Shown one piece after another: positions 59,301 through 64,000 of a DNA stretch of 64,000 nucleotides. The notes beneath the pieces were generated by a model that made no database searches, was not told the DNA's origin, and saw only the letters and a list, made by a program, of their open reading frames with translations. Every line of letters starts with the position of its first letter. Position 1 is the stretch's first letter. Made by a program: the position numbers and the translations under genes. Origin of the DNA: Trebonia sp963822615 (GTDB lineage Bacteria; Actinomycetota; Actinomycetes; Streptosporangiales; Streptosporangiaceae); NCBI GenBank assembly GCA_963822615.1, contig CAWGIM010000016.1, positions 124,001 to 188,000 of the forward strand, given 5' to 3'.

Positions 59301-59701
59301 GTCACCGTCTCCGGTCCGGCTCCGGCCCGGGTGAGACGGTGTGCGAGCCGGGCGGCTGACTGGTCAAGCTCACGGTAGGTCACCCGTGTGCGGCCGGCCA
59401 CGATGGCGGTCGCCTCCGGGTGCCTGGCCGCCTGCTCGGTGAATAGCTCGTGCGCATACGGCGCCTTGCCCGGGGCGTCGGGCCCGCCGGCCCCGGCGAC
59501 GGATCGGACAGTGGCCGGGGCAAGGTCAGTCCAGCTTGCCGCGACCGCGGCCAGGGCCTCGCCGCGGGACATCGGGCTGCCCTGGCGGTCCCAGCCAGGC
59601 GGGACCTCGCGCGCCGCCGGCCACAGCGAGTACTGGCCCAGGTGGTTGACGACGACAAGCAGGCTGCCCGGTAGGTGTCCGGGCTGGTCCGCGATGCGCA
59701 C
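56315..59701 (-). CDS. Single-module NRPS: MbtH-like, adenylation, PCP, thioester reductase
   Basis: This protein has 1128 residues with four domains and no condensation domain. Residues 1-60 are MbtH-like (NHLGQYSLWPAAREVPPGW, then SWTDLAPATVR). Residues 70-610 are an adenylation domain with A3 YVIYTSGSTGDPKAV, A5 NAYGLTETT and A7 YRTGDLGRWLADGSLEVAGR. A PCP with LGGNS (Ser about 662) follows, then an NAD(P)-binding reductase (LLTGATGFLGAHLLSEL, catalytic YVETK near 914). Such reductases release products as aldehydes or alcohols. By hand alignment to GrsA the pocket is about D-T-E-D-I-G-A-I-T; Glu and Asp there hint at a basic side chain (weak). The A10 Lys motif is not recognisable. A 10-residue repeat is inserted at 524-554. 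GTG 59701 is chosen because AGGA lies 8 bases upstream and it keeps the whole MbtH domain. Confidence 0.9.
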   Translation of the reverse strand: MRIADQPGHLPGSLLVVVNHLGQYSLWPAAREVPPGWDRQGSPMSRGEALAAVAASWTDLAPATVRSVAGAGGPDAPGKAPYAHELFTEQAARHPEATAIVAGRTRVTYRELDQSAARLAHRLTRAGAGPETVTGVHLDRGVDWITGLLAIMRAGGGYLALDPSLPADRLEQICSQAGPVAVLTARADDFPVAGQRLLAVAGDDEGPAAGPVTRPHPDNLAYVIYTSGSTGDPKAVAVSFGSLAGVIAAMTAAYQLTPGDRVAQVAAMAFDTSIEQALTALTAGATLVLPPPGTMAPSEVLRGIERRRVTVIDLTPAYWHPVLALAEPSDQRLRSVRLMITGGEQADQDDCRAALRAAPWARLVNAYGLTETTITSALFEVGPWLAAAGPRAPVPVGQPAGGARAMVLDDQLDPVPAGTPGEVFIGGPVVARGYLGQPELTAERFLPDPGGAPGSRMYRTGDLGRWLADGSLEVAGRADRQLKVRGFRVEPGEIEAVLAGHPEVGEVLVKATHRSSGDTRLVAYYTPPARPRPTSTPPARPRPTSTPPARPRPASTQASSGQEPRDHPPAAVLRRYLAERLPGYMIPAVFVARHHLPHPESPGHPPEGAPPGVAAGGITAAGDRLPAAERQTPVQAGLAALWGRLLGRGGVRLDDDFFALGGNSLLAAEMLAHTRAMLGIPADSVQPLTRRLLRDPTLRGFAAAATEATAGRLSPDGDQGEIDFAAEARLGGVIRSGADPGPAWRAPREVLLTGATGFLGAHLLSELTAATGARVHCLVRADGEAAALSRIARAAARYELPAPPPGRVVPLPGDLSEPRLGLTEPAFRRLAQRIDVIYHAGALVNFIYPYQELRAANVAGTRELIRLAGRSRGIPLHYVSTTAVLAGLGMSGVRAVTEETPLAHPELLRMGYVETKYVAEELLRAAGRAGLPVAVYRPLDIVGSMRTGAWHTATEMCALIRFITDTGLAPDIDLPLDYVAADVCAAAIRHISVTAGATGRTYHLASPASAPLGTLVERLRGRGYRIEQIPYADWVRALAEQAARDPSHPMAAFLPLFVNRGPAGITVAEMYFSGVFPDYQRTNTEAALRGSGIAFAPVGGRLLDRNLDRLMRTGYLTAPPGQRPAHVA
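58041..58130. repeat. Three 30-bp tandem repeats in the NRPS linker
   Basis: A 30-base unit (GGCGGGCGGGCGGGGT core) is repeated three times in frame and encodes TPPARPRPTS, TPPARPRPTS and TPPARPRPAS. It lies inside the C-terminal subdomain region of the adenylation domain, between LVAYY and LRRYLAERLPGYMIPA. The copies are almost identical, so the expansion is recent. Confidence 0.85.
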
Positions 59702-59867
59702 GATGTTTTTCCTAGGTAAATGTCGCAAATTTCGCCGGCAAAACGGCCCGGCTATCCCATTTCCTGCCCCCGTTTCCCGCCGGCAACACACCACTCAATT
59801 GGCATAATTCGTGGCATAACCCCATTAAACCGGCAGTTAGCCTACGTACCGAACGGGGGTAGGTAGA
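59702..59867. promoter_or_regulatory. Divergent promoter region between the NRPS operon and the GGDEF-EAL gene
   Basis: This AT-rich gap of 166 bp separates two outward-facing transcription units, so it must hold both promoters. AGGA for the NRPS gene and GGGGG for the TTG start of the GGDEF-EAL gene are visible. I cannot identify a clear operator. Confidence 0.4.
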
Positions 59868-62800
59868 TTGCATTCAAGTGATCATCGGATTCGGCGGTCA
59901 TGCAGCCGGACCGGGAGGAATGCCCTGGAAACGAAACGGTACCTGCTCAGCGGCTATGCCGTGTGGGTCGCGCTGCTCGTCGCGCTGTACTACCAGTGGA
60001 GCGGCCTGCGGATCGAGACGTGGGGCCTGATCAGCCTCAGCGGGGTGGTCGCCATCCTGGCCGGCCTGCGGCTGAACCGCCCCGCCCGCAAGGCACCCTG
60101 GCTGCTGCTGGCGGCCGCGCTCGCCTGCTTCGCGGCCGGCCAGCTGAGCTTCCTGATCGCGGCCAAGGTCCAGGTCGTCCTGCCGTTTCCGTCGTTCGCC
60201 GACGTGCTCTACCTGTCCTGTTACCCGCTGGTGTCCGCGGGGCTGCTGATTTTCGTCTACTGGCGCACCCCGGACGGCGACCGGCGCAGCCTGATCGACG
60301 CCCTGACGCTCACGGCCGGCCTCGCACTGCTCTCCTATACCTTCCTAATCCGGCCGTACGTGCACAATCCGGAATTGTCGGGCCTGCAAAAGGCCGTCGC
60401 CGTCGCCTACCCGCTGGGCGACGTGCTGATGCTGGCGCTGCTCGCCCGGCTGCTGGCGCCGGGCACCGGCCGGACCAGGAGCGTCCAGCTGCTCACCCTG
60501 GGCGCCGTCGCCTGCCTGCTGTCCGACACCGCCTACACGGCGGTGCAGCTCCACGCGCTGTTCCACACCGGCACGCTCATCGACCTCGGGTGGGCCCTGT
60601 TCTACACCGCCTGGGGCGCGGCCGCGCTGCACCCCAGCATGAAGCGGCTGACCGAGCCGGTACCACGGCAGCAGGTCGAGGTCTCGCCGACCCGGCTGGC
60701 GCTGCTCATGCTGGCGTCGCTGATCGCCCCGGTGGTGCTGCTCACCACCCTGCCGGGCGGCGTCACCTCCGACGTGAGCGTGATCGCGGTGTTCTCGGCC
60801 GTGCTCTACCTGCTCGTGCTGACCAGGCTGTGGGACGCGGCCGCCTCGCACCGGCGCGCGCTCGACCGCGAGCGGGTGCTGCGGCACGCCGGCCTGTCCC
60901 TGGTCACCAAGGCGGACGTGCCGCAGGTGGCGCACGTGGTGCAGGACGCGGTCGGTGCGCTGCTCGGCTCCCACGCGCGGGGCGACGCGCTGCTCGGGGT
61001 GCGGATCGACGGCGCGCTGCGCGCGGTCGACGGCGACACCGACGCGGCCGAGGCCCGGCGGCTCGGGCAGCTAGCCGAGACCTGGCTGGCGCTGGTGCAC
61101 GGCCCGGCGCCGGTGCTGGCCTCCATGCAGCAGCTCCCCGGGCAGGCCAGGACCGCCCGGCCGGAGGCCGAGTGGATGCTGCTGTGCCCGCTGTCCCTGC
61201 AGGACCGGCCGACCGGGGACACGGTCATCGGGCTGATCGCGGCGTTCGGCGAGAAGCGGGCGCTGTCCGACCTCGCGGCCACCCTGGACATCCTCGCCCA
61301 CCAGGTGGCACTCACCCTGGAGAGCGTCATGCTCCGCCAGGACGCGATCCAGCGGCGCAACGAGGCCTACTTCCGTGCCCTGGTGCAGGACGCCTCGGAC
61401 GCCATCGTCATCGTCTCCGACGAGGGCATGGTCAAGTACGCGACGCCCTCCACCGTCGCCATCTTCGGCGATGTCCCGACCGAGGGCGAGTACCTCTGGG
61501 ACCTGGTGGCTGAGACGGACCGGGAGGACTTCGCGCGGACCTTCATGCGGCTGCGCGAGCGGGCGCGGTTCGGCCCGCGGGTGGTGGAGAAGCAGACCAC
61601 CCGCAAGGACGGCATCCGCGTCTACCTGCAGGCCCGGTGCAGCGACCTGCGGGCCGAGCCGAACGTGGCCGGCCTGGTGTTCACCCTGCGCGACGTGACC
61701 GCGCAGCACAAGCTCGAGGCCGAGCTGAAGCACCGGGCGTTCCATGACGCGCTGACCGGCCTGCCCAACCGGCTGCTGTTCCAGGACCGGATCGCGCAGC
61801 GGACGGCGGCGTCGGCGCGCGACGGCTCGATCGCCGGCGTGCTCTTCGTCGACCTGGACGACTTCAAGGTGGTCAACGACACCAAGGGGCACAGCGTGGG
61901 CGACGAGCTGCTGGTGGCGGTGGCCAGCAGGCTGTCCGGCCTGGTCCGCGAGTCTGACACCGCCGCCCGTCTCGGCGGTGACGAGTTCGCGCTGCTCATC
62001 GGCTCGGCCGAGGACACCGCGGCGGTCGAGGGGACCGCCGAGCGCATCGTCAGCTCGTTCACCGAGCCGTTCGCGCTGTCGGCCGGGCTCGTCACCACCA
62101 GCGTCACCGTCGGCGTCGCCACCACCGAGGACAGTACCGACACGGACGAGCTGCTCCGGCACGCCGACCTGGCGCTCTACGCGGCCAAGTCGGCCGGGAA
62201 ACGGCAGTGGCGCCGCTACCAGCCGGTGCTCAGCGCCGGCCTGATCAGGCGGCGGGAGATCCAGGAAGCGCTGGCGGAGGCCGTCGTCAAGTCCGCGTTC
62301 TCCCTGGTGTACCAGCCGATCGTGGCGCTCGACAGCGGGCAGCTAGCCGGGTTCGAGGCGCTGATCCGCTGGCCGCACCCGCAGTGGGGGATGATGCACC
62401 CCGGCCAGTTCATCACCCTGGCCGAGGAGACCGGGCAGATCATCCCGATCGGCGCCTGGGTGCTCGGCCAGGCCGCCGCCGACATCATGCGCTGCCGCCA
62501 GGCGGCGCAGCTGGCGCCGCGACCGGGCGACGCGCCCGGCGCGGTGAACCTGCCCGCGCCGGGCCGGGCTGCTCCCGGGATACCCGGGCCTGCCGCCGCC
62601 GGGCAGCTCAACCGGGGCCTGGCCGGCCGGCGCGACCTGTACGTCAGCGTCAACGTGTCGGCCCGGCAGTTCGCCGACCCGAGCTTCGCCGACAACGTGC
62701 GGCAGGTGCTGGCGTCGTCCGGGCTGGAGGCACAGGCGCTGATGCTCGAGCTCACCGAGACCGCGCTGCTGCGCCGGGACGAGCAGCTGCACACCGACCT

Positions 62801-63176
62801 CGGCGAGCTGAAGTCGATCGGGGTGAAGCTGGCGATCGACGACTTCGGCACCGGCTACAGCTCGCTCAGCTACCTGCGGGACCTGCCGATCGACGTGGTG
62901 AAGATGGACCGGTCGTTCGTCGAGGGCATCGCCGAGTCCGACCAGCGGCTCGCGCTGGCCGAGGGCATCGTGCAGATCGCCCGCACGCTCAGCCTGGAGG
63001 TGGTCGCCGAGGGCATCGAGACCGAGGTGCAGCGCGACCTGCTGTCCTCCATGGGCTGCCACTACGGCCAGGGCTACCTGCTGGCCATGCCGATGCCCGC
63101 CAGCCAGGCGGTGGAGCTGGCCCGGGCCGGCTTCCCGGCCGCGCCCCTGGTGCCCGAGCCGCGGGCGCTGACCTAG
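59868..63176 (+). CDS. Membrane GGDEF-EAL cyclic-di-GMP signalling protein with PAS
   Basis: This protein has 1102 residues. About nine hydrophobic helices span residues 26-325. A GAF-like region follows, then a PAS domain about 500-610 (YFRALVQDASDAIVIVSDEG), then GGDEF (RLGGDEFALL near 702) with an intact inhibitory RESD motif five residues before it. An EAL domain begins FEALIRW near 830 with NVSARQF, ELTET, DDFGTGYSSLSYL and EGIETE all conserved. Both cyclase and phosphodiesterase activities are therefore plausible. A Pro/Ala-rich insertion of about 45 residues interrupts the EAL domain near 890. The TTG start follows GGGGGTAGGTAGA. An in-frame CTG at 59925 with GGAGG 6 bases upstream is an alternative. 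c-di-GMP controls development in Streptomyces. Confidence 0.92.
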   Translation: MHSSDHRIRRSCSRTGRNALETKRYLLSGYAVWVALLVALYYQWSGLRIETWGLISLSGVVAILAGLRLNRPARKAPWLLLAAALACFAAGQLSFLIAAKVQVVLPFPSFADVLYLSCYPLVSAGLLIFVYWRTPDGDRRSLIDALTLTAGLALLSYTFLIRPYVHNPELSGLQKAVAVAYPLGDVLMLALLARLLAPGTGRTRSVQLLTLGAVACLLSDTAYTAVQLHALFHTGTLIDLGWALFYTAWGAAALHPSMKRLTEPVPRQQVEVSPTRLALLMLASLIAPVVLLTTLPGGVTSDVSVIAVFSAVLYLLVLTRLWDAAASHRRALDRERVLRHAGLSLVTKADVPQVAHVVQDAVGALLGSHARGDALLGVRIDGALRAVDGDTDAAEARRLGQLAETWLALVHGPAPVLASMQQLPGQARTARPEAEWMLLCPLSLQDRPTGDTVIGLIAAFGEKRALSDLAATLDILAHQVALTLESVMLRQDAIQRRNEAYFRALVQDASDAIVIVSDEGMVKYATPSTVAIFGDVPTEGEYLWDLVAETDREDFARTFMRLRERARFGPRVVEKQTTRKDGIRVYLQARCSDLRAEPNVAGLVFTLRDVTAQHKLEAELKHRAFHDALTGLPNRLLFQDRIAQRTAASARDGSIAGVLFVDLDDFKVVNDTKGHSVGDELLVAVASRLSGLVRESDTAARLGGDEFALLIGSAEDTAAVEGTAERIVSSFTEPFALSAGLVTTSVTVGVATTEDSTDTDELLRHADLALYAAKSAGKRQWRRYQPVLSAGLIRRREIQEALAEAVVKSAFSLVYQPIVALDSGQLAGFEALIRWPHPQWGMMHPGQFITLAEETGQIIPIGAWVLGQAAADIMRCRQAAQLAPRPGDAPGAVNLPAPGRAAPGIPGPAAAGQLNRGLAGRRDLYVSVNVSARQFADPSFADNVRQVLASSGLEAQALMLELTETALLRRDEQLHTDLGELKSIGVKLAIDDFGTGYSSLSYLRDLPIDVVKMDRSFVEGIAESDQRLALAEGIVQIARTLSLEVVAEGIETEVQRDLLSSMGCHYGQGYLLAMPMPASQAVELARAGFPAAPLVPEPRALT

Positions 63177-63934
63177 TGAGCGCTGACCCCGTGAACGCGG
63201 CCGAGCCGCAGGCCGTCACCACCTCGGACCGGCCCGACCTGGCCGAGCAGGGCAAGGCGGCCTTGCTGCCGGGCTGGCCTGAGTTCATCTTCCACGACCA
63301 GGTGAGCGCCGACCTTATCGACCGCGCGGGTGAGTGCTTCCCGCAGTTCGACGTGCGGCTGGTGGCCGGCGGCGAGGTGGTGGCGGGCGCCTGGGCGGTC
63401 GCGCTGCGCTGGGACGGCACCGTCCGCAGCCTCCCCGGCGGTTACGACGGCGCGCTGGTCAGGTCGGTCACCGAGCACCAGAGCGCGCTGCGGCCGGACA
63501 CGCTGTGCGCGATGGCCGCCGCCGTGCGGGCGGACCGCCAGGGGGCCGGCCTCGGCGGCACGCTGCTGCGCGAGCTGCGGGCGCGCGCCGCCCGGGCGGG
63601 CCTGGACCGGATGATCGCGCCGGTGCGCCCGGTGCTGAAGAGCCGCTACCCGCTGACCCCGATGGCGCGCTTCGCCCGCTGGACCCGCCCGGACGGCACT
63701 CACCTGGACCCGTGGATCCGCACCCACCAGCGCCTCGGCGCGACCATCATCGGCCCGGCCGTCAGGTCGATGGTAGTAACCGGGACCGTCGCCGAGTGGC
63801 AGGACTGGACCGGCCTGGCCTTCCCGGAGAGCGGCCGCTACGTCGTGCCGGGGGCACTGGACCTGCTCGAGATCGACGCCGAGCGGGGCCACGGCACCTA
63901 CGCGGAGACCAACCTGTGGATGCGCCATGCGTAA
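63176..63934 (+). CDS. GNAT-like N-acetyltransferase family protein
   Basis: This protein of 252 residues has a GTG start sharing one base with the stop of the GGDEF-EAL gene (TAGTG), so they are co-translated. The segment TLCAMAAAVRADRQGAGLGGTLLRELRARAARAGL resembles the acetyl-CoA-binding Q/RxxGxG/A loop of GNAT enzymes. PVRPVLKSRYPLTPMARFA and HQRLGATIIGPAVRSMVVTG are strongly patterned and suggest a known actinobacterial family, but I cannot assign a substrate. The 66 bases after it to the window end show nothing recognisable. Confidence 0.7.
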   Translation: MSADPVNAAEPQAVTTSDRPDLAEQGKAALLPGWPEFIFHDQVSADLIDRAGECFPQFDVRLVAGGEVVAGAWAVALRWDGTVRSLPGGYDGALVRSVTEHQSALRPDTLCAMAAAVRADRQGAGLGGTLLRELRARAARAGLDRMIAPVRPVLKSRYPLTPMARFARWTRPDGTHLDPWIRTHQRLGATIIGPAVRSMVVTGTVAEWQDWTGLAFPESGRYVVPGALDLLEIDAERGHGTYAETNLWMRHA

Positions 63935-64000
63935 GCCAGTTCGCGACGAAACCGGCGTCTTCGCGTAGTCTCAGAGCAGGACGGGCGAAAGTTCAGTCGC

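Noticed and set aside
56324..59359. A 1011-codon plus-strand open frame opposite the NRPS gene.
   Set aside because: Low-complexity Arg/Gly/Gln/His composition and no start context; the minus-strand NRPS has all expected domain motifs.
55525..63934. A full multi-module NRPS gene cluster.
   Set aside because: Only one module without a condensation domain is present, with no phosphopantetheinyl transferase, transporter or further tailoring genes nearby.

Overview
The window is 64 kb of high-GC actinobacterial chromosome. The evidence is frequent GTG starts, tightly overlapping operons, an AfsR/SARP-type regulator, an MbtH-like NRPS, menaquinone genes, and Streptomyces-like housekeeping gene order. 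I cannot name the species. Almost every base is explained by core metabolism, with a few accessory insertions between conserved blocks.

Region 1 (1-18.5 kb, all minus strand) is the respiratory block. menG and a geranylgeranyl reductase-family flavoprotein lead into a complete 14-gene complex I operon (nuoA to nuoN), followed by the start of a polyprenyl diphosphate synthase that runs off the left edge. Quinone methylation, probable quinone tail reduction and quinone tail synthesis therefore flank the enzyme that reduces the quinone. A perfect Rex-type operator sits just upstream of the reductase-nuo operon and predicts NADH/NAD+ control.

Region 2 (18.7-21.7 kb) is sulfate activation: cysQ-cysD-cysN. 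Region 3 (21.7-29.7 kb) is the conserved pth-rplY-prs-glmU block. It is interrupted between rplY and prs by a two-gene insertion: a 1013-residue AfsR/SARP-like regulator and a 79-residue protein made almost entirely of the hexapeptide PETSVA repeated 12 times. Region 4 (29.9-37.4 kb) is accessory. It holds a DHA2-type exporter, a frame-broken HTH gene, tRNA-Gln, an acyl-CoA desaturase with a TetR regulator and tandem operator sites, a cysteine dioxygenase/rhodanese pair, and a tam/tamR divergon with two perfect palindromes.

Region 5 (37.4-48.9 kb) is housekeeping plus cell-surface glycosylation: ABC-F ATPase, ispE, rsmA, tatD, metG, a polyprenyl-phosphate sugar synthase-like GT2, a GT-C-like membrane protein, rsmI and protein O-mannosyltransferase. 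Region 6 (49.2-64 kb) holds an ECF sigma factor, an asparagine synthetase-like protein lacking the usual Cys2, an SDR, plsX and argS. It also holds a striking two-gene operon of an MbtH-adenylation-PCP-reductase protein overlapping a leucyl/phenylalanyl-tRNA transferase homologue. Divergent from this operon lies a membrane GGDEF-EAL protein followed by a GNAT-like gene.

The best candidate for an undescribed system is the MbtH-A-T-R plus Aat operon at 55.5-59.7 kb. I propose that it makes a tRNA-dependent dipeptide aldehyde. The second candidate is the PETSVA repeat protein beside the SARP regulator. Caution: nuoN, nuoM, ispE, the exporter and the HTH gene all carry small indels that break their frames, and asnB may carry one at its start. 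Several of these genes are normally essential, so sequence or assembly errors are likely and should be excluded first.
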